From the NCBI GenBank assembly GCA_963664665.2, contig CAXXMH010000008.1:434001-498000 (forward strand): DNA of 64,000 bases, given 5' to 3'. The notes under the pieces were generated by a model that was not told the origin of the DNA, did no database searches, and saw nothing but the letters and a program-made list of their open reading frames with translations. A program made the translations under genes and the position numbers. Every line of letters begins with the position of its first letter. The stretch's first letter is position 1. Shown in pieces: positions 44,973 through 53,095 of the stretch. The stretch comes from Bin55 sp963664665. Its GTDB lineage: Bacteria; Pseudomonadota; Gammaproteobacteria; Pseudomonadales; Azotimanducaceae.

Positions 44973-46325
44973 TTAAATCGCAGCGATGTAGTACTTACTG
45001 TGCGGGTCCGTGGCGCCTGTGCCAACTCGCACCACCAATCCCTGCTCAACTAATTTCTTAAGTCGAATTCTTGTAGCCCGATTCGTAAGACCGATCGATT
45101 CCGCGATTTCGGACGTACGTAACCCATCTCTCAGGGACAAGACGTCGCAAATCGGATCATCGACTGTATCGATAGTTGACCTCGCATCGGGTTGCTTACG
45201 CATCGTCACGCGAAATCGAGTACCTAATTCTTCCCAAGTCGGATTTGGTAATCCCGCTTGCTGACATGCGGTGATCATTCGTCCAATACCACTACCCCAC
45301 CGCTCAATCAACTTCAGCTCATGAAAGACGCGTCCAATGACCCGATTCCGCAGTTTCGAAACCCCTAAAGGAAGATCGTCTAACGTTAATCCGAAAGGCA
45401 ACAAGCCTGGATTCTCTACCTCGAGTCGGTCGTCGAATATGGAAATACGAAACGGAGCTCCCCGTTGAGAGTAGTCAGCATGCACCACCGCATTGATTAG
45501 CGCTTCACGGACCACGACCGGTGGTATCTCCCAACGCGGTAACCCGCGAAGTCCACGAATATCCACTCCCGATGCAATGTGTCGCTCAATGAAACGGTAT
45601 GCGTCGTCAATTGCGAGGGGTAACGGTTGTTTTAGCTCAATCTGTTCAGATATATGTGATCGGTCGAGTCCGGCAAACCTCCCTGCTTGAATCCACGCAT
45701 CGGGGAAATGTGCTAACCGGTCTCTTCCGAAGAGTAGCATCCCCCCGACAGAAGGAACTCGTCGACCTTGATGAGATGTAAGTAATCCCAATACGTCAGC
45801 ATCTCCCTCTGATAGCCGTCGATACTCTGAAAATGACTCTGAAACAACGTTCATATCAATTGCTTCCGAGTGGAGTTCCGGAATGGGTTGCTCGTCAAAT
45901 CCTTCTCCTCGTGAGACTCGTCGCATTTCTGCAACTAAATCCCCATCAGCTATTCGATTCGTAGAACCTACACGTACGTATGTACCAGTCTCCGGTGAGT
46001 CGCCGAGGTAGTGCGGGCGCCGCAGACTTGGATACACCGCGACTCCTAAAACCATCTCCTCGCGATATCGCAACAACTCCACATCAGGGACTAACTGAGG
46101 CGAGATTGAATCCGTGACTAGGTTGGTGAGTCGTTTCTCCTCCTCGCGAGCATTCCGCACGCCACGTACGTCGTGAGTGGTGTCATCCACACCTATCAGG
46201 AGTGTACCGCCAGACGTGTTCGCGAACGCAACCAAGGTTTGGAGAATTTGTTTGGATGAAGATAAATCGCGCTCGAATTCAAGCGTCTTACCTTCTGACT
46301 GGCGTAGTAGGTGAGCGAGATCCAT
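44973..46325 (-). CDS. AlbA_2/RecG-like ATP-binding regulator
   Basis: 450-residue protein with an N-terminal AlbA_2 (Schlafen-type) DNA-binding domain (EGKTLEFERDLSSS, AFANTSGGTLLIGVDD, about residues 11-50). A middle HATPase_c_4-like region follows (REALINAVVHADYS about 277-290; SGIGRMITACQQAGLPNP about 338-355), with a C-terminal winged helix (LRTSEIAESIGLTNRATRIRLKKLVEQGL). Such proteins are usually annotated as transcriptional regulators or RecG-like helicases although no helicase motifs are present. Function unknown; members are frequent in accessory and defence regions, as here. Confidence 0.82.
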   Translation of the reverse strand: MDLAHLLRQSEGKTLEFERDLSSSKQILQTLVAFANTSGGTLLIGVDDTTHDVRGVRNAREEEKRLTNLVTDSISPQLVPDVELLRYREEMVLGVAVYPSLRRPHYLGDSPETGTYVRVGSTNRIADGDLVAEMRRVSRGEGFDEQPIPELHSEAIDMNVVSESFSEYRRLSEGDADVLGLLTSHQGRRVPSVGGMLLFGRDRLAHFPDAWIQAGRFAGLDRSHISEQIELKQPLPLAIDDAYRFIERHIASGVDIRGLRGLPRWEIPPVVVREALINAVVHADYSQRGAPFRISIFDDRLEVENPGLLPFGLTLDDLPLGVSKLRNRVIGRVFHELKLIERWGSGIGRMITACQQAGLPNPTWEELGTRFRVTMRKQPDARSTIDTVDDPICDVLSLRDGLRTSEIAESIGLTNRATRIRLKKLVEQGLVVRVGTGATDPHSKYYIAAI

Positions 46326-46700
46326 AGCTATGAAGTCTACTATGAAATGCTCTGAAGTGCCTAAATTTCGTAGCTAATTTCCTAGTAATTTCTCCTGGAT
46401 TCAAACACTCATGTGTTTACTGAATATGCCCTTTAATTCCGATTTATAAAGAGGGAGCGGCAAGCGCAAGAAACTTCCCGCCCCCCCTCAAAAATACCTA
46501 CATTCCTGACACAACACCTACAACAGACGGCTGTGTTCTTGTCGCTGGATTAACGGCCAGTCGACACGCAGGTGTGCCCACGTTCGATTTCCCATACCTG
46601 GACGGACATCGTTACGAGTGGCGTTAAGACAAACGAACCCGATAAGTGCCAGCATTGAATGCTGGCACTTAATGTGCAAATCGAACCGTTGGTTTACGCT
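46326..46700. other. Gap with a start-less coding remnant
   Basis: On the plus strand, a frame without a standard start near its beginning is open from about 46429 to the TAA at 46624-46626. It reads protein-like over its last 40 codons (TPTTDGCVLVAGLTASRHAG, then VPTFDFPYLDGHRYEWR). It may be the tail of a lost gene. No homologue is recognised. The rest of the gap shows nothing beyond the hairpin at 46644. Confidence 0.35.
46644..46670 (-). terminator. Hairpin downstream of the sigma-factor gene
   Basis: Perfect 12-bp stem AAGTGCCAGCAT/ATGCTGGCACTT with a 3-base loop, 31 bases after the stop of the gene ending at 46701. No T-run follows on the minus strand, so it may be a weak terminator or an mRNA 3' end stabiliser. 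Confidence 0.6.
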
Positions 46701-48059
46701 TCATGCTTGTGAGGCGAGATAGGCGGCCCTCGCAGATGCTTCATCGCCGAGGACCGCGTACCCTTCCTCCTCCCAAAAGCATCCCGTTAACTGACCTTCA
46801 CTGTTCATGAGAATTGAGATTTCCATATGTACGGTGGATTCGGTTCCGATTTCATAAAGATGCCCTCTCGACATTGGCTTGCCGATCTGACCCGCATAGC
46901 GACCAAACACTGGAATCACCTCCCAATCTGAATCAGCTCCTTTTCGTGATTCGTCAGGAAGCAATCCGAGCATCCTCACTGGCCATTGCGCGTTCGAATT
47001 CTTCCCGTGCTCGCACACTACGACCGGCAACAATGGATTCGTGATGATCGGACCGTCGGCCTGTAGTTGAAGAGATCCATTCGATTTGTCATTCAAGGAG
47101 ACTTGCAGCGACTCTCCTGAAGGTGCAAGATCGTATCTCACGTGCGAAGTGACCGCACCATCTACTACCCGACCTTGCTCTGTCTCAAGGCGAGACCAAG
47201 CAAGCGTCGTCGCGTCGGTGAATTGAATCGTCATTTCAATCCATCGCATCTCCTTCACTCGATCGGGATATTCCGTCAGGATGCGTTTGGACTTGCCACT
47301 CGGACAGTCCTCTCTCCAAGTAATACTAGCTGTGCCGTCTTGATTTAGGACGGAACTGAATCTGCCTAAGCCTTGATTGGATACCGTCCACAGATCATTC
47401 CACCTCTCCGCGAGATTTCGATTGGCTTCTATGGTCTTCGGTGTTAATTCGGTCATGATCGTCCCTTCTTCAGACTGGTGATGACGGTTTGGTGGCGTTG
47501 ACAATTCGATTAAGCCTCTCTGTGAGAGGATGAGTGTCAACTGATGTAATCCTCGAGCAAGACGAGTTGAGACCGTACCAATGTTCAACTGAAGCGTCTT
47601 GGCGATTTCCTTGTACGAGAGCCCTTTGAAATATCGTTGAATGAGAGGTTCGCGGAATCGCGGCGCGAGTTTGCCGATTTCGTCGCGTAAGACGCCAATC
47701 AGCTGAGTTCGCATCGCCTCGCTTTCCAGGTCCATGTCCCGCTCAATCAATCTCAAGTCGTTTGCAACGCCCGACTCTCTATCCATTCGACTGGTTTCTG
47801 ACCGGACCTGATCGACCGCAACGGAATACACGATCGCGCGCAGCCATGCCTTCGCGTTTGAGACTTTGCCATTCGCTGGCTTGGCGTTCATGAGGCGCAA
47901 CGTCGCGATCTGAACGATGTCCTCAGCAAGATCGTGGTTCGCGATTACTTGCGCGTAGCGCCTCGCTTCCTCTCGATTCCGTTTGACGAATTCCTCGACC
48001 GCGTCGGCATCACCATCTTGGTAGAACCGATTTAGGAGATTAAGGTCGGATTCAGTCAT
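46701..48059 (-). CDS. ECF-type sigma factor with a long C-terminal extension
   Basis: 452 residues. The N-terminal ~185 form an extracytoplasmic-function sigma factor: region 2 (DLAEDIVQIATLRLMNAKP, about 43-61; AWLRAIVYSVAVDQVRSE) and region 4 (LSYKEIAKTLQLNIGTVSTRLARGL, given in parts: LSYKEIAKTLQ, IGTVSTRLARGL, about 147-171). The remaining ~250 residues resemble nothing I recognise; they are rich in beta-prone segments and tryptophan. An internal ATG at 47456 (MTELTPKTIEANR) is preceded by AAGAAGGGA, so the C-terminal part may also be made as a separate protein. No anti-sigma gene is adjacent. Confidence 0.8.
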   Translation of the reverse strand: MTESDLNLLNRFYQDGDADAVEEFVKRNREEARRYAQVIANHDLAEDIVQIATLRLMNAKPANGKVSNAKAWLRAIVYSVAVDQVRSETSRMDRESGVANDLRLIERDMDLESEAMRTQLIGVLRDEIGKLAPRFREPLIQRYFKGLSYKEIAKTLQLNIGTVSTRLARGLHQLTLILSQRGLIELSTPPNRHHQSEEGTIMTELTPKTIEANRNLAERWNDLWTVSNQGLGRFSSVLNQDGTASITWREDCPSGKSKRILTEYPDRVKEMRWIEMTIQFTDATTLAWSRLETEQGRVVDGAVTSHVRYDLAPSGESLQVSLNDKSNGSLQLQADGPIITNPLLPVVVCEHGKNSNAQWPVRMLGLLPDESRKGADSDWEVIPVFGRYAGQIGKPMSRGHLYEIGTESTVHMEISILMNSEGQLTGCFWEEEGYAVLGDEASARAAYLASQA

Positions 48060-48299
48060 TTGGATCTACTGTTGTGTCGTAGTTCGTGGCGTTAAGAAGG
48101 CTCTTGTATCTGTATAGACGAGCCCGGTCGACTGTTTGTTTCAACCGCCCCGAAACTCAATGATTGACCTGATCGTTTCGGTGAACGCTATACGATCGAA
48201 AGATATTTCGTTATAGTTCTGATCCGAGAACCTACGCCTTGATTACCCTCTGAACACCCTGCATCAGCTACATTAGCCAAGACGTTCAACAATTCTGGT

Positions 48300-48827
48300 T
48301 CAAGCTATTGCGAGGTTGTTTATCCTGTAAGTGAGCGCTTGGATACTAACTTGATACCGATCACCTAATTTATTGAGGTCTTCATCCTCCTCAATGTCAA
48401 ACCCGTCTGTGTCATTAAGGATCATGTTGTAGGGGATCAAAAGTTCTGCCGCAAACCGATTTGCTTCTATTTCGTCTGGGTCTATGGCTTGCGTAGATAG
48501 TTCATCTCGTCGATTCACGACAACCGGAAACCCGCGATCAATATAAACGTCTTTACCTTTGTGTAAGCAAAGATGCCCACATTCGTGTGCGATCGTGAAT
48601 CGCTGTCGATTGATGTGGTGTGACGAATTCACTCCAATCACAGACGGACTACCTTCCCGGCGCACTAGCATCCCGGCAAGATTACCGTCAAATGGAGAGT
48701 AACGAATCTCAGCACCAAGATTCTGAGCGATGAGCGTGACAGGAACTGGTGGGTTTATGACGCCACAATCGTTTAACAAGCGTTCAACGACCAATCGTAG
48801 CGTCTCGGCCTTACGCGGTGATCTCAT
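48300..48827 (-). CDS. ImmA/IrrE-family metallopeptidase
   Basis: 175-residue zinc protease. The active site is FTIAHECGHLCLH (H-E-x-x-H, about residues 77-89), with the downstream Glu in DEIEANRFAAELLIP (about 118-132). In ICEBs1 the ImmA protease cleaves the repressor ImmR, and in Deinococcus IrrE/PprI cleaves DdrO; both partners are XRE proteins. Here the XRE gene lies 15 bases upstream in the same transcription unit, so cleavage of that XRE protein is the natural inference. The unit is divergent from the ubiquitin-like operon. Confidence 0.92.
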   Translation of the reverse strand: MRSPRKAETLRLVVERLLNDCGVINPPVPVTLIAQNLGAEIRYSPFDGNLAGMLVRREGSPSVIGVNSSHHINRQRFTIAHECGHLCLHKGKDVYIDRGFPVVVNRRDELSTQAIDPDEIEANRFAAELLIPYNMILNDTDGFDIEEDEDLNKLGDRYQVSIQALTYRINNLAIA

Positions 48828-48842
48828 GATTTGTACAACGAG

Positions 48843-49166
48843 CTACCGGGGAGCGAGTGTAGCCGCCCACTTTGTAATTTCTGGATCCGTTCCAGGTGGT
48901 AATTTCTGAGCTAGATCCGATTCCCCCAGTTTCGAGTCTGGAGGTAAGAGGGCCGATAGAGGCACGTCCAACACTTGCGCGATACGGTAAATCAGATGCA
49001 ATGAGACGTGCTGGCGACCTTGTTCGATATTTGTGATTGAGGTGCGGGAGAGTCCAACTAACGCACCAAGGCGATCCTGAGTCATCGGATCTGACTTTCC
49101 CTTTCGGTGCTGCTGTACCAATTTACCAACGGCCCGATAGAGCGCATTCTTCCCGACCTCCGCCAT
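48843..49166 (-). CDS. XRE-family repressor
   Basis: 107-residue DNA-binding protein with an HTH_XRE fold: MTQDRLGALVGLSRTSITNIEQGRQHVSL (in parts: TQDRLGALVGLSRTSITNIE, QGRQHVSL, about residues 28-55). The 40-residue tail after LLPPDSK is the kind of flexible segment ImmA-type proteases cut. Its promoter places the transcription start at or next to the A of the ATG, so the mRNA is probably leaderless, as for lambda cI made from PRM. It likely represses the divergent ubiquitin-like operon and itself through the palindrome at 49225-49238. Confidence 0.9.
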   Translation of the reverse strand: MAEVGKNALYRAVGKLVQQHRKGKSDPMTQDRLGALVGLSRTSITNIEQGRQHVSLHLIYRIAQVLDVPLSALLPPDSKLGESDLAQKLPPGTDPEITKWAATLAPR

Positions 49167-49172
49167 GTGGGG

Positions 49173-49201
49173 AGCATATACGAAGCTAGGCTAGCTGTCA
49201 A
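49173..49201 (-). promoter_or_regulatory. Promoter of the XRE-ImmA unit (leaderless)
   Basis: On the minus strand, a perfect -35 TTGACA (49201-49196), 17-base spacer and -10 TATGCT (49178-49173). The start codon at 49166 lies 7 bases beyond the -10 box, which is where transcription should begin. Confidence 0.75.
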
Positions 49202-49224
49202 TACCGGCAAATGTTTATCTAAGA

Positions 49225-49238
49225 AACATATATATGTT
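49225..49238. promoter_or_regulatory. Candidate operator palindrome
   Basis: AACATATATATGTT is a perfect 14-bp palindrome between the two divergent promoters, 8 bases before the -35 box of the ubiquitin-like operon. Size and place fit a dimeric XRE operator. Confidence 0.6.
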
Positions 49239-49245
49239 ACCTTCA

Positions 49246-49273
49246 TTGACATTTTTAGCTTTTTCCTGATAAT
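49246..49273 (+). promoter_or_regulatory. Promoter of the ubiquitin-like operon
   Basis: Perfect -35 TTGACA (49246-49251), 16-base spacer, -10 GATAAT (49268-49273, one mismatch to TATAAT). It leaves a 5' leader of about 68 bases before the ATG at 49348. Confidence 0.75.
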
Positions 49274-49347
49274 GACGGTAATGAAACTTGCATCACCTAA
49301 TTTGAAAATGAAGGGGTGCGCACGCGAGCCAAATGGAGGCTTTGAAA

Positions 49348-49620
49348 ATGAAACGTGAACAACAACCTCGATCTGAACCGACACCCATTAACGCGATCGA
49401 TCCGGGCAAGTTTGTCCTGTATATCGAAGGCGAACCGTACGAATGGGATGACGATAAGATCAGTTCTGAGCAGATCGCACACCTCGGGGGATGGGATCCA
49501 GCTGCAGGCGTCATCGAGATTGATGAGAACAACGTTGAACGGACTCTGAAACCAGAAGAGGTCGTGTATCTCAAACCAGGGTTAGAGTTTGGCAAGAAAC
49601 TACGCTGGAAGCGTGGTTGA
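49348..49620 (+). CDS. Ubiquitin-like modifier (multiubiquitin-domain family, single domain)
   Basis: 90-residue beta-grasp protein resembling the bacterial multiubiquitin domain: KFVLYIEGEPYEWDDDKIS, EQIAHLGGWDP, and VVYLKPGLEFGKKLRWKRG (C-terminal end). It ends in ...LRWKRG-stop, a basic tail with one terminal glycine that recalls the LRLRGG end of ubiquitin, so it looks ready for E1 activation without trimming. The ATG at 49348 is preferred over 49333 because GGAGG lies 8 bases before it. The stop overlaps the E2-like start as TGATG. In related operons the modifier often contains several domains; here only one is present. Confidence 0.82.
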   Translation: MKREQQPRSEPTPINAIDPGKFVLYIEGEPYEWDDDKISSEQIAHLGGWDPAAGVIEIDENNVERTLKPEEVVYLKPGLEFGKKLRWKRG

Positions 49621-50027
49621 TGCGTGCATTGATCGAAGTTGAGCTCAAGAAGCTACGCGAGAAATACGACAAGGTCGAACACGTGGAAACGAACGGCCAA
49701 GATTGGTTCAAAATCGATGCTTACCCGTTACCACAAGGATGGCTAATTAATGGCGATCACCGTGAATCTATACCTGTGGTCTTCTCCGTAAATGCGGACT
49801 ACCCGAAACGCTCGCCTTATGGTTTTCTCGGACCGTCAACTTTAAGTTTTGACGGAGGAACTCCCGAAAATACAACCCAATCATCAAGTGTGACTCCTTT
49901 CGATGGTGAATGGTTGTTGTTCTCATGGCATTGCGAGGACTGGCCTGAACAAGCCGACAATGACGCTCAACCGGATCTAGTAGCTTGGGCACGGAGCTTT
50001 ACGAACAGGTTTCTCGAAGGAACATGA
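49620..50027 (+). CDS. E2-like ubiquitin-conjugating family protein (prokaryotic E2 family E type)
   Basis: 135 residues. The protein has a single cysteine, C105, in LLFSWHCEDWPEQ, the obvious candidate for thioester formation with the modifier. The upstream SIPVVFSVNADYPKRSPYGF block is like the central E2 strands (VVFxxPxxYPxxxP). The start ATG overlaps the modifier stop (TGATG), and its own stop overlaps the JAB start (ATGA), so the genes are tightly coupled. Family placement is by motif and operon order; sequence similarity to eukaryotic E2 enzymes is too low to see. Confidence 0.78.
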   Translation: MRALIEVELKKLREKYDKVEHVETNGQDWFKIDAYPLPQGWLINGDHRESIPVVFSVNADYPKRSPYGFLGPSTLSFDGGTPENTTQSSSVTPFDGEWLLFSWHCEDWPEQADNDAQPDLVAWARSFTNRFLEGT

Positions 50028-50538
50028 AAACTCAACTGAGAATGACACCTTCGAGCTACGACGAACTCATGTCGCACCTGTTCTCAAACGACGAACACTG
50101 TGAAACCGCGGCATTCATGTTTGCTGAGACCAGTCGTATTCGTGGGAGAGCGAGATTCGACGTGATCGATATGTACAAGCTCCATGAATGTGACTTCGTT
50201 GAACAACGCAGTCATTACATAGAGTTACGTGAAAGTACGCAAGCTGACGTAATCAAGAGAGCTCACGATCTTAGGACCTCACTGATCGAAATTCACTCTC
50301 ATATCGGATTCTTACCCGCTAAGTTCTCCGTAGCGGACCTAGACGGTTGAATACCACAGTGCCTCACATGTGGTGGCGACTCCGCAAGAGACCTTATATG
50401 GCCATCGTAGTAACACAAAGAGACTACGATGCTTTGGTTTGGATCGGCAATCCATTCGAACCAGAATCACTAAATGCTTGGATTGTAGGAAGCAACACGT
50501 ACACGCCAACCAACAATACTCTGGTGAATTTCCGATGA
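50024..50538 (+). pseudogene. JAB/MPN-family deubiquitinase-like peptidase with a frameshift
   Basis: The first frame (50024-50350) gives 108 residues containing the JAMM zinc motif: E27, H91-S-H93 in LIEIHSHIG, and S102-x-x-D105 in FSVADLDG. It then stops. The -1 frame continues with LNTTVPHMWWRLRKRPYMAIVV and ends at 50538 in an exact ATGA overlap with the E1 gene. That overlap shows the second frame is the true C-terminus. One base appears missing between 50323 and 50350. It may be a mutation, a sequencing error, or recoding; no slippery heptamer is visible in the window. In related systems this peptidase processes or removes the modifier. Confidence 0.8.
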
Positions 50539-51413
50539 CAATCGTTCCGGACCGTTATAACCGTAATCTTGGTCTTTTCGGACGAGAAGGTCAGCATAAA
50601 TTGAAAAGCACTCGAGTTGCCGTCGTAGGTGTTAGTGGCTTAGGTAGCCCGTTAGTACAGCAGTTGGGGCTTCTCGGAATTGGTCATCTGGATCTCATCG
50701 ATCCCGATGAACTCGACGATACAAACCGGAATCGCTTCGTCGGGGCTCGTGAAAGTGACCCTGTTCCTGGAAGTCCGAAAGTCGAACTTGCGCAGAGACT
50801 GATCCATGAAATCAATCGAGAGGTGACGGTAAACACATTCCAGCAGTATCTTGAAAGTACGGTGGCTTTCGAGCGAGTCAAGATGGCCGACTGGGTTTTC
50901 GGGTGTCTAGATCACGATGGTCCACGATTCGTTCTGAATGAGTTATGTCTCGCATACGGTATTCCGTTTATAGATCTCGCGAGTGAGATACATGACGACG
51001 GTTCATATGGCGGACGAGTGTCCATAATGAAAGATGGCGAAGCGTGTCTCTGTTGCCTGGACGAACTAGATATGAATGATGTACATGCATATCTTAGTTC
51101 AGAAGAAGAACGAGCTGATTTGGCGAAAATCTACGGCGTTTCTCGTTGCGACCTTAGCTCATCCGGTCCATCTGTCGCACCATTGAACGCCGTAATCGCT
51201 AGTCATGCAACGGTTGAGTTCATGGCAGCTATAACTAACCTTCGCGAACCCGTTGTGTCGATCCATTATCGAGGTGATAGATCCCTAGTTACGACATTTA
51301 CAAATAGGAGGGACACTGACTGTTATTACTGTCGTAGTATCCGAAATACCCTAGATGGTGCCGACGTCCAGCGGTACCTAAGAATCCCGCATCTGAACCG
51401 TTCCGTAACGTGA
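50535..51413 (+). CDS. E1-like activating enzyme (ThiF/MoeB fold)
   Basis: 292 residues. Adenylation domain: VAVVGVSGLGSPLVQQLGLL (about 28-47, nucleotide loop), LDLIDPDELDDTNRNRF (Asp and Arg contacts, about 52-68) and VFGCLDHDGPR. Zinc ligands C171/C174 (ACLCC) and C263/C266 (CYYC). C205 in SRCDLSSSGPSVAPLNAVIA is the best candidate for the thioester cysteine. It activates the C-terminal glycine of the modifier at 49348 and passes it to C105 of the E2-like protein. It is the last gene of the four-gene operon and overlaps the JAB stop as ATGA. Confidence 0.87.
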   Translation: MTIVPDRYNRNLGLFGREGQHKLKSTRVAVVGVSGLGSPLVQQLGLLGIGHLDLIDPDELDDTNRNRFVGARESDPVPGSPKVELAQRLIHEINREVTVNTFQQYLESTVAFERVKMADWVFGCLDHDGPRFVLNELCLAYGIPFIDLASEIHDDGSYGGRVSIMKDGEACLCCLDELDMNDVHAYLSSEEERADLAKIYGVSRCDLSSSGPSVAPLNAVIASHATVEFMAAITNLREPVVSIHYRGDRSLVTTFTNRRDTDCYYCRSIRNTLDGADVQRYLRIPHLNRSVT

Positions 51414-51614
51414 GGCATCCTCGGAATCCTCTATAGATTCGATCGTACCTGGTTGGAAGGTGCATCGTGATACATCTCGCCAAAATTCAGTAACACGCTC
51501 AAGATACAGCGTTACTCTCCATCACCACGCTAATACGAAATCTATCTGTCGGGTACTCGAGTAATAGCCTCGCCAATTCAAGAAACAGATATAGACGCGA
51601 GCACTAAGTGCGCT

Positions 51615-53078
51615 CTAGAGAACAGAATCCAACGAAGCATGCCACTCGTCGAGCTTGAACTCCCGATTCCTGAGCGTCATGTTCGGTTCGAAACGTTTAT
51701 CCACTTCGTAGCACGGTTCCGTCCAAAAATCCGTTGCATGCGCCGCCAGATTCGCAGCGCCACGGGCCGTGGACTCCAAGTCCTTAGGACGCACGACTGG
51801 TCGGTCAAGCAGGTCCGCCTGGAATTGCAAAAGAAAATCATTCTCGGCGGCGCCACCGTCAACACGAAGTTCCTCAATTCGATTGCCGGAGTCCTTTTCG
51901 AGTGCCTCAATCAGATCGTAGGACTGCAAAGCAATCGACTCAAGTGCCGCTCTGACGATGTGTCGTCGATCGGCTGATCTCGTCAGCCCTACCAATGCCC
52001 CGCGGGCGTCCGCCACCCAGTGTGGCGCGCCTAGACCCTCAAACGCAGGCACTAGATAAACGCCCGCACAGTCCGGTACCGAAGTTGCAAGCGCTTCAGA
52101 TTCACCAGCGGTCGTAAGGAGACCCAAGTTGTCTCGCAACCACTGAATCGCACTCCCGGCTGAGAACACGGATCCCTCAATTGCAAACTCGTCACGCTCG
52201 CCTAGACTCGCTGCAGTCGTACTCAGTAATCCAGATACCGAGACCTGTGCTTCAAATCCGGTATGTACAAGCAAGAAAGCACCGGTTCCGTAGGTGAGTT
52301 TGGCGGAATTCCGTGCGGTACACGCCTGGCCAACTAATGCCGCCTGTTGATCACCGGCAACTCCCGCAATAGGGATTTCAACTCCTAATACATCGCCTGC
52401 CGTGTAGCCAATCACAGCAGACGAAGGGGCGATTTCGGGTAGTAACGCACTTGGGATATCGAAGTAACTCAGCAATTCCTCGTCCCATACACCATCGCGA
52501 AGATTCATGAGCAGTGTTCTCGAGGCGTTGGTGCGATCGATCGCATGTAAGCGACCACCCGTGAGCTTGAAAATCAACCAAGAATCGACCGTTCCGAACG
52601 CGAGCTCCCCATCGATTGCGCGTTGGTTTAAGTCGGAATCGCAATCCAGCAGCCACCGCAACTTAGTTGCTGAGAAATACGGATCAACTTTCAGTCCGGT
52701 ACGGGCAGAAATCCTTTCGGCGTCCCCTGAGTCGTTGATTCGGGCACATCGATCTGCCGTACGTCGACACTGCCACGTGATCGCGGGTCCGACAGGAATA
52801 CCCGTTTTTCTATCCCACAGTACCGTGGTCTCACGTTGATTCGTGATGCCAACTGCGTGTAACGCCGACGTCGTGGTGCCTAGTTGCTCAAGCGCGCTCG
52901 TAATGCTCTGGCGCTGGGCGTCCCAAATCGCGTTTGCATCCTGTTCAACCCAGCCGTCGTTGGGAAAGACGCTCTGTAACTCAAGCTGTGCACTAGCCGC
53001 GACGTTTCCGTCACGGTCAAACAGAACACTACGCGCGCTGCTCGTACCTTCGTCGCATGCGAGGAGGTACTGACTCAC
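51615..53078 (-). CDS. glpK: Glycerol kinase
   Basis: FGGY-family kinase that phosphorylates glycerol to glycerol 3-phosphate. N-terminal ACDEGTSSARSVLFD (phosphate loop), GITNQRETTVLWD (about residues 76-88) and AITWQCRRTADRC (about 97-109) are glycerol-kinase specific. The C-terminal LRVDGGAAENDFLLQFQAD block (about 402-420) is present. 487 residues, slightly shorter than E. coli GlpK (502). No glpF or glpD adjoins. It is separated by 17 bases from the SDR gene, likely co-transcribed. Confidence 0.92.
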   Translation of the reverse strand: MSQYLLACDEGTSSARSVLFDRDGNVAASAQLELQSVFPNDGWVEQDANAIWDAQRQSITSALEQLGTTTSALHAVGITNQRETTVLWDRKTGIPVGPAITWQCRRTADRCARINDSGDAERISARTGLKVDPYFSATKLRWLLDCDSDLNQRAIDGELAFGTVDSWLIFKLTGGRLHAIDRTNASRTLLMNLRDGVWDEELLSYFDIPSALLPEIAPSSAVIGYTAGDVLGVEIPIAGVAGDQQAALVGQACTARNSAKLTYGTGAFLLVHTGFEAQVSVSGLLSTTAASLGERDEFAIEGSVFSAGSAIQWLRDNLGLLTTAGESEALATSVPDCAGVYLVPAFEGLGAPHWVADARGALVGLTRSADRRHIVRAALESIALQSYDLIEALEKDSGNRIEELRVDGGAAENDFLLQFQADLLDRPVVRPKDLESTARGAANLAAHATDFWTEPCYEVDKRFEPNMTLRNREFKLDEWHASLDSVL

Positions 53079-53095
53079 AATTTAGGCAGCATCGG

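Noticed and set aside
49333..49347. Earlier ATG for the Ub-like modifier
   Set aside because: It lies inside the ribosome binding site (GGAGG) of the ATG at 49348.
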